DNA of 64,000 bases from Vibrio sp. 05-20-BW147 (GTDB lineage: Bacteria > Pseudomonadota > Gammaproteobacteria > Enterobacterales > Vibrionaceae), in NCBI RefSeq assembly GCF_013369385.1, contig NZ_SZTO01000005.1, forward strand, positions 124,001-188,000, in the 5' to 3' direction. The translations under genes and the position numbers were made by a program. The notes under the pieces were generated by a model. That model did not search any database and had not been told where the DNA came from. It worked only from the letters and a program-made list of their open reading frames with translations. Of the stretch, positions 46,167-55,356 are shown piece by piece (within the stretch, counting starts at the first letter, position 1; the number at the start of each line of letters is the position of its first letter).

Positions 46167-46487
46167 TTATTCGATAACAACCGCGGTGCCACTGGCAGAC
46201 ACCATCAACATTCCATTACTTTGGCCTAAGACTTCGTAGTCGATATCAACACCCACTATCGCATTAGCACCCAGCTCTCGCGCTTTCTGTTCTAGTTCTT
46301 GAAAGGCGATGTTTCTTGCTCGTTCGAGTTCTCTTTCATAAGTGCCAGAGCGTCCACCGACCATGTCTCTAATACCTGCAAACAGATCTTTAAACAAATT
46401 GGCGCCGAGAATCGCTTCGCCCGCAATAACCCCTTTGTAAGCAATAATGCGTTTGCCTTCGATGTGCTGCGTTGTGGTTACGATCAT
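46167..46487 (-). CDS. YbjQ/UPF0145-family protein
   Basis: 106 residues. [11 protein letters not shown] at the start, [12 protein letters not shown]-like [33 protein letters not shown] and the C-terminal VSASGTAV match the YbjQ (UPF0145) family, which forms pentamers and has no known activity. Strong GAGGGAAA ribosome site. Confidence 0.9.
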   Translation of the reverse strand: MIVTTTQHIEGKRIIAYKGVIAGEAILGANLFKDLFAGIRDMVGGRSGTYERELERARNIAFQELEQKARELGANAIVGVDIDYEVLGQSNGMLMVSASGTAVVIE

Positions 46488-46655
46488 CGTGTTTCCCTCT
46501 ATATTGGTTAAAAAGTGAACTTAAAGTATTTCCAGAGGAAATAAAAGCCAATCTAGCGATGGTATTGTACGAATTCAACTCAGCGATGATCTCTGCCCAA
46601 AAGTGGCTTTTGCTCATGTTATCCATTCAAGAAAAAGATTTGACGCTAAATGTCG

Positions 46656-49535
46656 TCAAAACTGATGCCTCATGTACGTTTTTACTTTCTGAATGTGTGT
46701 CTCACGGTCAATTTCAGACCACTGTTTCCGGTCAACAAACGCATTGGCGTATTTTTGGTCGAGCTTGTGGATGAGGAAAAGCACGTAGAGTTTAGGATCA
46801 ATATGACCCGATGTGGCCATGTTGGTCATGATGTCGAGTGACTCCGCCAATGATTTGCCTTTTTTGTATGGGCGATCGCTGGAGGTCAACGCTTCAAACA
46901 CATCGGCAATGGCCATGATGCGTGCTGGCACAGAAAGCTGCTCTTCATTTAGGCCAAGCGGGTAGCCTTTGCCATCCATGCGTTCGTGGTGACCGCCAGC
47001 AATTTCCGGAATGTTTTTCAAATGTTCAGGATAAGGCAGTCGATTAAGCATAATTTGCGTCTGGATAATATGGTCATTGATGATGAAACGCTCTTCATCT
47101 GTGAGCGTGCCGTAACGCACGGTTAAGTTGTGTAATTCGCCACGATCATACTTATGTTCACCCGGAGTGAGTACGTAATCTCGTTGCCAACTTTGTGTTG
47201 GGTTGATGTTGTTTTCCCATGGTACTTTGTGCACTTCTTTGTCGGCTAAAAGTGGTTCCATGACAGGCAGTTCAGGTTTGTGGGTGTGGCGCTGCTGTTC
47301 TATCCAAGAGATACCGAGTTGGTCATCAAGAGTTCGTTTCCACTCTTTTCCCGCGATGGTTTTTAGGCGTTGGATATCCGCTTCGTCCATCGATTCTCCG
47401 CCCACATTACAGCGGGCGACAAATGCGAACTCTTCATCCAGCTGGCGGTGTAAGGTGGTGAGGTGCGCTTTCGCGGCATCGGGGTCTTCGCCTTTGTATC
47501 TCGCCTTCCAATAGTCGACTTCACCCTGCAGTTTCAGCACTTCAAAGCGCATTCTCACCTCGTGGATGCGATCGTAAATGGTTTCAAGTTTGGTCGCTTT
47601 GTCCACCACATATTCCGGCGTGGTGACTTTACCGCAGTCGTGCATCCAAGCAGCGAGTTTGATCTCTTCCCACTGTTTATTGTTGACATGGAAGTTTGGA
47701 AAGTACTTGTTGTCACCTTCGGTGACTTCGGTTAACCAAGTGACTAACTGCGGCACACGTTGACAATGGCCACCAGTGTAGGGCGACTTGGTATCGATGG
47801 CGGATGCGATCAGCTCAATAAAGGCATTGAGCATCTCTTTTTGTTGCTGCATTTGGTCGATGTTGTCTTTGGCGATTTCCGCAAAGCTGAGTAGCTCTCT
47901 TAAAAAAGCATGCTTGGCAAGTTGGGTTTCACTCGGTGGACGCTCGTAACCCACAGTGACAATCCCAACGAGCTGCTTCTCGCGGTTGAGCAACGGAAAG
48001 AGGAAAACATCGGAGTTGAAAATGGTATCTTGATGGCGTTTCAGGGCGTTGGTGTCTCTATCTAAATGAATCGTATCGCCTTCCTTAAGCTGCGCCATCA
48101 GCCAAGGGGTCTCGCTGACAAACTCGTTAATATCGACCTTGAACGGAATGATGGCATGATTGGCCGCAAGTACCAGCTTATTTTCCTCTTCGGACTTGAT
48201 GTACAAAAGGATGGTTTCGGCTTTGGTGACTAAATAGGCCTGATGTGCAATGGTCTTCGCTAGTACGGCAAACTCTTGATTACCAGCGGTATCCCGCAGC
48301 AAGCGCAGTAAGTCGTGCAGTGTGTGTTCCATCAGCTCTATGGAGCTGGTTAGGTTGGATACCTCTTTGATTAGACTTTGCGGGTAACGAGTTCGTTTGA
48401 AGTTGAAACGAGCAATGTTATCGGTCAGATAAACCAAATTCTGCAAGGGTTTTGCTAAGCGGTTTGCCACCAACCAGACGATACAAAAACAGACGGCAAG
48501 GAGCAAAACGGCGGTAATGACTTGCTTGTCGCGCATCGAGAGAAGATCCGCCAAGATTTCCTCTGTTGGAGAAGCTTCGGCTAGGAAAAGCTGCACTTTG
48601 TTGGTCAAATGCACGGGCGTTAAAGTTACCGACCAATCCTCTCCGTCGAATTCCGTTGTTTTGAATTGAGGGTCCTGCATGCCGAGGTTGGCGAGCAAAG
48701 GGGAAAAAATACTCTGTTTGAGTGCTGTTTGCTGCTGTTCAAACGCTGTCGATGGGTCAATGTCCAGTTGATGTTGCGCCAGTAGTCGGCCTTCTTTATC
48801 CAACAATGCTAAGCGGGTTTGTGGAGAATAGGCCAACTGTTTAATTTGATTCGAGAGGCTGGCTAATGTGAAATCTGCACCAACGACGTATTGACCATTT
48901 GCTGATCGTCTCGATAGGGTTACGCCGTTGGTTTTGAGAAAAAAGAAGAAGTAGGGCTCCGTGAGTCGTATTTCTCCGTCGCGTTCAGCGTTGATAAACC
49001 AAGGCCTCACTCGTGGGTCAAGCGTGTTGTCGCTGGTTTTCTTTTGCGCGATTTTCTTGAACTGATCATCAAGGTAAATGAACTCATTGGTGCCATCGAC
49101 ATCCGTATTATTGATCAAAAAAAAGGTATTGGTTGGCGCGTCAAAACTGCTGCGTATTTCCGATGAGCTCAGTATTCGATATTGCGTAAACATCCCCGTT
49201 TCGGAGGCGTGGTAAAGCGCGACAAGATTTGGGTTTTCCTCAAAAATGTGTGCAAGCGTCTCTAACCAAGGCTTGAATTTCTCTGGCTGCTTATAGTCCT
49301 CGAGAAAGGAGCTGACCGACATAAAATCGAGTGTGGTCAAAATGGGCCCCACCGAGGTCTGAAAAGCCGATTCCAATTTATGGGCGTGTTCGTTACTTAA
49401 ACTTTCAGCCGTTTTGGTTAACAGAGTTTGGGAATGGGTGTAGCTGATCGCAATAAGAGCCACGCCCACTATAGTGGTAAGAAAGAGGAACAGGCTAGTG
49501 ATATGAATACTCAGAGGGTAACGTTGTTTCTTCAT
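46656..49535 (-). CDS. Membrane sensor HD-GYP protein (cyclic di-GMP phosphodiesterase type)
   Basis: 959 residues. Transmembrane helix about 10-32, periplasmic dCache-like sensor to about 340, second helix about 340-362, HAMP (LAKPLQNLVYLTDNIARFNF), GAF-like domain about 420-570, then HD-GYP. The HD pair is in AAWMHDCGKV (about 631) and the second signature HHERMDGKGYPLGL near 848 keeps GYP. The gap between them is about 215 residues, far longer than the about 60 usual in the family, with a charged helical insert. It should degrade cyclic di-GMP; whether the insert allows this is open. Confidence 0.88.
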   Translation of the reverse strand: MKKQRYPLSIHITSLFLFLTTIVGVALIAISYTHSQTLLTKTAESLSNEHAHKLESAFQTSVGPILTTLDFMSVSSFLEDYKQPEKFKPWLETLAHIFEENPNLVALYHASETGMFTQYRILSSSEIRSSFDAPTNTFFLINNTDVDGTNEFIYLDDQFKKIAQKKTSDNTLDPRVRPWFINAERDGEIRLTEPYFFFFLKTNGVTLSRRSANGQYVVGADFTLASLSNQIKQLAYSPQTRLALLDKEGRLLAQHQLDIDPSTAFEQQQTALKQSIFSPLLANLGMQDPQFKTTEFDGEDWSVTLTPVHLTNKVQLFLAEASPTEEILADLLSMRDKQVITAVLLLAVCFCIVWLVANRLAKPLQNLVYLTDNIARFNFKRTRYPQSLIKEVSNLTSSIELMEHTLHDLLRLLRDTAGNQEFAVLAKTIAHQAYLVTKAETILLYIKSEEENKLVLAANHAIIPFKVDINEFVSETPWLMAQLKEGDTIHLDRDTNALKRHQDTIFNSDVFLFPLLNREKQLVGIVTVGYERPPSETQLAKHAFLRELLSFAEIAKDNIDQMQQQKEMLNAFIELIASAIDTKSPYTGGHCQRVPQLVTWLTEVTEGDNKYFPNFHVNNKQWEEIKLAAWMHDCGKVTTPEYVVDKATKLETIYDRIHEVRMRFEVLKLQGEVDYWKARYKGEDPDAAKAHLTTLHRQLDEEFAFVARCNVGGESMDEADIQRLKTIAGKEWKRTLDDQLGISWIEQQRHTHKPELPVMEPLLADKEVHKVPWENNINPTQSWQRDYVLTPGEHKYDRGELHNLTVRYGTLTDEERFIINDHIIQTQIMLNRLPYPEHLKNIPEIAGGHHERMDGKGYPLGLNEEQLSVPARIMAIADVFEALTSSDRPYKKGKSLAESLDIMTNMATSGHIDPKLYVLFLIHKLDQKYANAFVDRKQWSEIDRETHIQKVKTYMRHQF

Positions 49536-49730
49536 GAGCGCTCCGGGTTCGCATCAACAAACTCGTTACTGTCACCCGTTCAAACCATTAGGGGGTGTTC
49601 AGTCAAATCGAGACATGGTAGTTACTTTGAATAAGTATTGTCGAAATTATCCGGCTTGCCAAAAAATAACTGGTTGATTTTTAGCCTATATACGCTAGCG
49701 TGTTTACTAGGCAAGCAAGGAGGCAAAAGG

Positions 49731-50171
49731 ATGTTGACACTGAATTATCATATCGAAATCGAGGCCAACGCAGAAAAAGTGTGGCAAGTGCTCACCGATT
49801 TTGAGCTTTATAAGCAATGGGCTAAAGCGTTTTCTCCACAATCGCAGTTCGACGGTGTTTGGCGCGAGGGGGAAGATATCAAATTTTTTGACCCAGACAT
49901 GGGCGGCACGCGAGCGGTCATTGACGCAATAGAGCCTCAACAACGCATCGAATTTCATCATGTTGCCATCTTTAATCCTGACCATATTCAAGATATCGAC
50001 AGCGATGTGGCGATGAAATGGATTGGTTCTACGGAACGTTACCAACTTCGCCCGAAAGACGGCAGGTTACTGTTGATGGTGACCATCACGACACACAGCG
50101 ATTTTGTTTCCATGTTCAATCATGGTTGGGAAAAGGCGCTTCCCCTGATAAAAGCGCTGAGTGAAGAGTAA
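49731..50171 (+). CDS. SRPBCC (START-like) domain protein
   Basis: 146 residues from ATG 49731, which has a perfect AAGGAGG 7 bp upstream; the frame runs back to 49638 without such a site. NYHIEIEANAEKVWQVLTDFELYKQW is the typical SRPBCC start, with a hydrophobic-pocket fold and C-terminal helix FNHGWEKALPLIKAL. These bind small lipophilic molecules; ligand unknown. Confidence 0.85.
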   Translation: MLTLNYHIEIEANAEKVWQVLTDFELYKQWAKAFSPQSQFDGVWREGEDIKFFDPDMGGTRAVIDAIEPQQRIEFHHVAIFNPDHIQDIDSDVAMKWIGSTERYQLRPKDGRLLLMVTITTHSDFVSMFNHGWEKALPLIKALSEE

Positions 50172-50253
50172 ACTTATTTCACATCAGATCGTTGCGCTAC
50201 GAAGTGTCGTACAATGTCGATGTCAATCCGATTAAGTGAACTAGAGAAGTGAA

Positions 50254-51003
50254 ATGGAACTGAAGATCGACACACATAGCCATACTTATGCGAGTGGCCA
50301 CGCCTATAGCACGCTGATTGAAAATGCGCGTAGCGCGAAAGAAAACGGCTTGGCGATGTTTTGTACCACCGACCATGCAGAATCCATGCCCGGAGCGCCT
50401 CACTATTGGTTTTTCGCCAACCAACGTGTCTTGCCTCGTTTCCTCGAAGGCGTGGCGATTTTACGCGGTGTGGAAGCCAATATTCTCAATACCGAAGGAG
50501 AGATTGACCTCCCTCTCAGCGTGGACCCCAATTTGGATTGGGCGATAGCCAGTTTCCATGAGCCTGTTTTTGCTCCTTCCAATAAAGAAGCGCACACCCA
50601 AGCATTGCTCAATGTGATTCAATCTGGTCGTGTTGATGCGTTGGGGCATTTGGGTAATCCACACTTTGATTTTGATTTCCATGCGGTATTGCTCTGCGCT
50701 AAAGAACATAACGTGGCCATCGAGATCAATAATTCCACTTTGAAAGGGCATAGCCGAGTCGGCAGTGTTGAGCGCTGTTATGAGATTGCGCGAGTGGGTA
50801 AAGCGCTTGGCGTCTATTTTACAACGGGCAGTGATGCACATTTTTGTCACGATGTTGGCAAGTTGGATCTCGCTAGAGAGCTACTGACTTCACTCGATAT
50901 CGATTCCCGTCAAGTGATCACGCACAGCCCAGAGCAGTTCCTGAACTTTCTTGAGTTGAGGGGACGTGGAGTGATTGAAGAATTTGCCTCTCTCCGTAAG
51001 TGA
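50254..51003 (+). CDS. ycdX: PHP-domain phosphatase, YcdX type
   Basis: 249 residues. Starts with [15 protein letters not shown] (metal-binding His residues), [24 protein letters not shown] and GSDAHF near the end, the PHP motif set of E. coli YcdX, a trinuclear-zinc phosphatase. The physiological substrate is uncertain. It is not obviously in an operon. Confidence 0.9.
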   Translation: MELKIDTHSHTYASGHAYSTLIENARSAKENGLAMFCTTDHAESMPGAPHYWFFANQRVLPRFLEGVAILRGVEANILNTEGEIDLPLSVDPNLDWAIASFHEPVFAPSNKEAHTQALLNVIQSGRVDALGHLGNPHFDFDFHAVLLCAKEHNVAIEINNSTLKGHSRVGSVERCYEIARVGKALGVYFTTGSDAHFCHDVGKLDLARELLTSLDIDSRQVITHSPEQFLNFLELRGRGVIEEFASLRK

Positions 51004-51087
51004 TATTTACAATTTCTTTACCCTATTATCGAGGCTCATAGAGTACACTTGCAGCGCAAAATAACCACAACAAAACTCGGAGAAGTA

Positions 51088-51489
51088 ATGAAGTTAAGTA
51101 AAGTGCTGCTAGGTTCAGTTTTGGTATTGGCCTCTTTTTCAGGATTGGCAAGCGAAGAAACCAAAGTCGATTTGAAAGCCAACATGAAAGAGATGAAGCT
51201 GGAGTTTCGTCAAGCAGCAGAAGCGCAGGATATTGAGTCAATGCAAGCGGCGGTTAAGCAGCTGATCACTTTGGTGGAAAACTCAAAAACCGGTGAATAC
51301 GCACCAGAAAAAAATGACTTGTACCAAGAAGGCTTCAACAAGCTGACCATTGCGCTGGACAAAGTCAACGGTGAGCTGGCTCAGGGAAATCTTGAGGCCG
51401 CCAAGCAAGCACTGGTTGAAGTGGATGAGCTGCGTAAAGAGTACCACGAGAAGAAGAAAACCAGCATCTGGGGTAAGTTGTTTAGCTAA
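51088..51489 (+). CDS. cybC: Cytochrome b562
   Basis: 133 residues. Signal peptide about 1-21 (ending SGLAS), then a four-helix bundle of about 110 residues. The expected axial ligands are visible: Met in ANMKEMKL near the mature N-terminus and His in ELRKEYHEKKK near the C-terminus. It binds haem without covalent bonds in the periplasm. ATG 51088 follows CGGAGAAG. Confidence 0.88.
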   Translation: MKLSKVLLGSVLVLASFSGLASEETKVDLKANMKEMKLEFRQAAEAQDIESMQAAVKQLITLVENSKTGEYAPEKNDLYQEGFNKLTIALDKVNGELAQGNLEAAKQALVEVDELRKEYHEKKKTSIWGKLFS

Positions 51490-51698
51490 CCTCCACTCTT
51501 GAATGTCCTGATTAACCCGAAAGAGCTCATAACGGATGAGCTCTTTTTTGTGGGACTCAGAAAAGGGTTCACCTTTTGCAGCAGACAATCTCGTTTTTGG
51601 CCTCTATTTGTTGTGATAAACGAATCACTTATTCACCTCCATTTTGCAAGTATTGACGCTTTGCTATAACATTTCGAGCAAATTGTTAAACAACGGTT

Positions 51699-52058
51699 AT
51701 GATGCGTTTCTCTTCTTTCCATCGTTCAATGCTCGTGGCGACCGCGTTAAGCTGGGTACTAGTCACGCTAATGCCTGTTATCAATGCTCATGGTAGCAGC
51801 GCAGGCGTATGGGCGACGCTGTGTACCGTTAATGGCTTTGAACTGGTTCAAATAGAAGAAGGCGAAGAGGTGCCTACCCACAGTGGTAAGCCTTGTCCAT
51901 TTAGCCATTTTTCTACCTTCCACCAAGATTCGCTTCCAACTGCACTTGTTCTTACACGACAGAGCTTGGTTATTTCAGACAGCTACACTTTTTTGGCTCT
52001 AAGTGTACGATTTGAAAGACAAGTTCCGCGCGCGCCTCCTTTCATGACGCTGACTTAA
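51699..52058 (+). CDS. DUF2946-like exported protein
   Basis: 119 residues. N-terminal hydrophobic helix about 9-28 (export or anchor), then VWATLCTVNGFELVQI and the KPCPFSHFS segment with two Cys, similar to DUF2946 proteins found beside metal transport genes. The C-terminus ends RAPPF, as many DUF2946 proteins do. It precedes the PepSY membrane protein by 107 bp and may act with it in metal handling (inference). Confidence 0.65.
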   Translation: MMRFSSFHRSMLVATALSWVLVTLMPVINAHGSSAGVWATLCTVNGFELVQIEEGEEVPTHSGKPCPFSHFSTFHQDSLPTALVLTRQSLVISDSYTFLALSVRFERQVPRAPPFMTLT

Positions 52059-52165
52059 TACAAAACCTAAAACAACACTCATTTAAGTAAAGTCAACACG
52101 CTCAAAGCGCACTGTTTCCTTTTCGGTCACGGTGTTTTTTAGCGTTCGCAAAAGGAATTTATAAA

Positions 52166-53581
52166 ATGTTGAGCGATCACTCTAAGACCGCCAAACCCAG
52201 CTCGCGTGCAAAATCTCGCTACTTTCTCACCTGGCGTTGGCATTTTTATGCCGGGCTGTTTGTTATCCCCTTTATGCTGATGCTCAGTGTCACCGGGCTT
52301 GTGATGCTGTTTGATGATGAAATCGAATTTGCTCGCTATCAATCCATTCTTCAAGTCACGCCTCAACATCATGAGGTATTGCCATCTGTTCAGCTGGCCA
52401 ACTTGCAAGCGCGTTATCCAGAGGGTACCGTTACCCAATTTGTGCCTGCGAAACAGGTCGATTTGGCCAACCGTTTTAACGTCAAGTTTGCCGACGGCAC
52501 CTCCCGCTTTGTTACGGTGGATCCCTACACTGGTGCGGTACTTGGCACGATTGATCGCAGTGACAGTTGGTACCAATTGGCGAATGATATCCACGGAGAG
52601 CTGCTGATGGGGGAGTATGGCGATTACCTCATCGAAGTGGCAGCCAGTTTGTCTATTTTGTTACTGGTGACGGGGATTTACTTGTGGTGGCCACGAGATA
52701 ATGCCAGCCGTGCGGGCTTTTTGCGCCTGCGTTTGAACTCAGGCAAGCGCGTGATGATGCGAGATCTGCACGCCAATCTCGGTGGGCTAACCAGCATTGT
52801 TCTGCTCTTTTTCTTGCTTTCCGGCTTGGCGTGGGCAGGCATTTGGGGAGGCAAGTTTGTGCAACCTTGGAGTAGCTTTCCTGCGCAGAAATGGGACGAT
52901 GTGCCGCTTTCTACCCTCACACACCAAGATCTGAACCACGGCAGCGAAGAAGAAATGCCGTGGAATCTGGAACAAACGCCACTGCCAGCCTCTCACGATC
53001 ACAGCAAAATGATGGATTCAGAGCATCACACCATGATGGAAAACATTGGCATTGATGCCATGGTGAGCAAGGCGCGTGAGTTAGGATTTACCCACTACAA
53101 ACTCAATTTTCCTCGCTCAGAGACAGGCGTCTTTACCCTTTCTGCCAACACCATGAGCGGCGACATTATCGACCCAACGCAGGATCGCACCAGCCATTTT
53201 GATCAATACAGTGGCGCGTTATTGGCCGATGTAACATGGGAAGATTACAACCTCATCGCCAAGGCCATGGCGGCAGGGATTGCGCTGCACCAAGGAGACA
53301 TCAGTGTGTTCAATAAAGTGGCCAACGCGCTATTGTGTTTGGGCTTTGTGGTGATTGCCGTGACAGGGGGAATCATGTGGTGGCTTCGTCGCCCTGTTGG
53401 TCAGGGTAAGCTGGGCGTGCCCGCAAAATTTGCCAGCGATGGCGTGTGGAAAACGGCGTTGGTGACGCTCGTGGTGATCGGCGTGCTCTTCCCGCTGGCG
53501 GGCGCAAGCATTGCGGTGGCACTGCTGCTTGATTGGCTGCTGTTTAATCGTGTTGAACGTCTGAAAACGGTGTTTAGCTAG
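52166..53581 (+). CDS. PepSY-associated transmembrane protein
   Basis: 471 residues. RWHFYAGLFVIPFMLMLSVTGLVMLF is the usual first helix, followed by PepSY-like periplasmic domains, DIHGELLMGEYGDYLIEVAASLSILLLVTGIYLWWP, and further helices including LHANLGGLTSIVLLFFLLSGLAW. A His/Met-rich loop (SHDHSKMMDSEHHTMMENI) near residue 275-295 suggests metal binding. Homologues occur with iron-siderophore or copper systems and may be reductases. Confidence 0.87.
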   Translation: MLSDHSKTAKPSSRAKSRYFLTWRWHFYAGLFVIPFMLMLSVTGLVMLFDDEIEFARYQSILQVTPQHHEVLPSVQLANLQARYPEGTVTQFVPAKQVDLANRFNVKFADGTSRFVTVDPYTGAVLGTIDRSDSWYQLANDIHGELLMGEYGDYLIEVAASLSILLLVTGIYLWWPRDNASRAGFLRLRLNSGKRVMMRDLHANLGGLTSIVLLFFLLSGLAWAGIWGGKFVQPWSSFPAQKWDDVPLSTLTHQDLNHGSEEEMPWNLEQTPLPASHDHSKMMDSEHHTMMENIGIDAMVSKARELGFTHYKLNFPRSETGVFTLSANTMSGDIIDPTQDRTSHFDQYSGALLADVTWEDYNLIAKAMAAGIALHQGDISVFNKVANALLCLGFVVIAVTGGIMWWLRRPVGQGKLGVPAKFASDGVWKTALVTLVVIGVLFPLAGASIAVALLLDWLLFNRVERLKTVFS

Positions 53582-53596
53582 CCGTTAAGCTCAGTG

Positions 53597-53668
53597 ATTT
53601 GAATCGAGCGATTTGAATCGATCTATTTGAAATAGAGAGGTTTGAATAGCGCGTTTTAAATAGATCGC
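53597..53668. repeat. Degenerate 13-16 bp tandem repeat downstream of the PepSY gene
   Basis: Five diverging copies of ATTTGAATcGA(g/t)C(g/t): ATTTGAATCGAGCG, ATTTGAATCGATCT, ATTTGAAATAGAGAGG, TTTGAATAGCGCG and TTTTAAATAGATCGC. Not coding. Confidence 0.6.
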
Positions 53669-53745
53669 AGAACGCGTTCTTAGGTGATTTGGGTACTCGC
53701 GCCCAAATCACCTTGGTTAGCGTGATAACGCTATCGTTGGTAAAG

Positions 53746-54129
53746 CTACTGTTGGTACAACTCCAACGGCAGGCCATCAGGGTCGGCGAAAAAGGTGTAC
53801 TGCTTACCGGTAAATTCATCGATTCGGATAGGCTCGACGAACACATTGTGGCTTTCTAAATAGTCTTTCATTTGCACAATGTCATCCACCACAAACGCCA
53901 AATGCCTTAACCCTTGCGCTTCGGGGAAACTGGGCCGCTCTGGCGCATTAGGAAAACTAAACAGTTCGATCTGCGTACCACAAGGCAGCGCCAGATCAAG
54001 CTTATAAGAGTCTCGTGCTTCGCGGTAATTTTCTGCAATGATCGTCAGCCCCAACAGTTCACTGTAGAACTGCTTTGAGCGAGGGTAGTCGGAACAAATA
54101 ATCGCGACATGATGAACGGTTTTCAGCAT
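53746..54129 (-). CDS. VOC (glyoxalase/bleomycin-resistance) family protein, YaeR-like
   Basis: 127 residues. HHVAIICSDYPRSKQFYSELLGL at the start and GLRHLAFVVDD, FFADPDGLPLELYQ at the end give the two beta-alpha-beta-beta-beta units with the metal-binding His, Glu pairs. It resembles YaeR (GloA2) of E. coli; substrate unknown. Its ATG overlaps the stop of the upstream LysR gene by 1 base, so both are one operon. Confidence 0.88.
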   Translation of the reverse strand: MLKTVHHVAIICSDYPRSKQFYSELLGLTIIAENYREARDSYKLDLALPCGTQIELFSFPNAPERPSFPEAQGLRHLAFVVDDIVQMKDYLESHNVFVEPIRIDEFTGKQYTFFADPDGLPLELYQQ

Positions 54130-55040
54130 CACAACACCAATTTCTGGTTAATAAAATCGATAAACACGCGCAAACGAGCGGGCATGTATTTGGTTTGCGG
54201 ATATTGCATGGCAATCGCGCCGTGATAATTACTTTTGATCATCCAATCGTCCAACACCTTAACCACTTCACCGCGTTCAAGCGCATCGCGAATCACAAAA
54301 TCATGGAAGATGCCGATGCCGAGTCCTTGTTTGACGCCGTTGAGGCGCATTTGCGAATGGTTAACGGCATAGCGACCAGAAACGGCCACCGAATAAAACG
54401 CTTCATCTTTAAAGAATGACCACAGGTTGTCTTTGTCGTTTTCCGCCAAATACAAGCAGTCATGCTCAGTGAGTTCGGTCGGGTGGGTGGGCATGCCGCG
54501 CTGCGCTAGGTAATCCGGAGAGGCGCACAAAACCAGATGGGTTTTACTGAGCTCTTTGAGCACCAAATTTTCATCCGGTTTGTCGGTCAGTTTAAACGCC
54601 ACGTCAATATTGTCGCGAAACAGATCAATCTCGCCGTCTGCGGCGCGCAGTTTGAGTTGGATATTCGGGTACTGCTGCAAAAAGGGCACCACAAAGGGTT
54701 GCAACACGGAATTCAAAAACGCTTCTGGTGCCGCCACGGTTAAGGCGCCAGCCGGCTCACTGTGGTCAGAGGCTGAAATCTCAATCGCTTGCTGAGCGGC
54801 ATTCACCATCGCAATGCTTTGGTCATACACCTTTTGTCCCGCCTGAGTGATGAGCAATTTGCGCGTGGTGCGTTCAAACAATTTCACCTGCAATGCCTGT
54901 TCTAAGCGGGTGATCAACTTGCTTAACGCGGAAGGGGTCACATCGAGCTTTTTTGCTGCGGCGGTAAAACTGCCCTCATTCACCACCAAGATAAAACTGG
55001 CAAGATCGGGCAGGAGGGCGATGAGTTTCGGGTTAACCAT
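54129..55040 (-). CDS. LysR-family regulator (CrgA/TrpI-like)
   Basis: 303 residues. Winged helix in residues about 8-66 (FTAAAKKLDVTPSALSKLITRLEQAL, DNA-binding), effector domain with LCASPDYLAQRGMPTHP as in the CrgA group. First gene of a two-gene operon with the VOC protein, an unusual arrangement in which the regulator and its likely target run in the same direction. Confidence 0.9.
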   Translation of the reverse strand: MVNPKLIALLPDLASFILVVNEGSFTAAAKKLDVTPSALSKLITRLEQALQVKLFERTTRKLLITQAGQKVYDQSIAMVNAAQQAIEISASDHSEPAGALTVAAPEAFLNSVLQPFVVPFLQQYPNIQLKLRAADGEIDLFRDNIDVAFKLTDKPDENLVLKELSKTHLVLCASPDYLAQRGMPTHPTELTEHDCLYLAENDKDNLWSFFKDEAFYSVAVSGRYAVNHSQMRLNGVKQGLGIGIFHDFVIRDALERGEVVKVLDDWMIKSNYHGAIAMQYPQTKYMPARLRVFIDFINQKLVL

Positions 55041-55356
55041 GAGAATGCGCTTCTTTTACAACACCATTTAGCTTGGCAGTGTAACAGAAATCCGCCTGTT
55101 TTCGCGCACTACAGTTCACGTTTGCTTTGGTAAAAACCCATTTCGGGCAGTGCGTTAGCTTGCGATATAAGAGGGAAAAATAATTTTAACAATGGGGTTA
55201 CATATTGTGACTTAGCTCTCTATACTGGCCAAATTGTGATCAGCAACCGATTGCGAAAGGGTGCGCTTTCAACGCTTGCGGTGGGTACTGTGACGGGCAG
55301 GTTGGCACAAACTTAAAAAAGAAAAAAACAGAAAACGGACGAGAGAGGCTAGGCGT
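55041..55356. other. Intergenic region between LysR and MFS genes
   Basis: 316 bp between divergent genes. Holds both promoters; the last 60 bp before the MFS start is purine-rich (runs of A and AGAGAGG). No repeats, RNA or small gene recognised. Confidence 0.5.
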
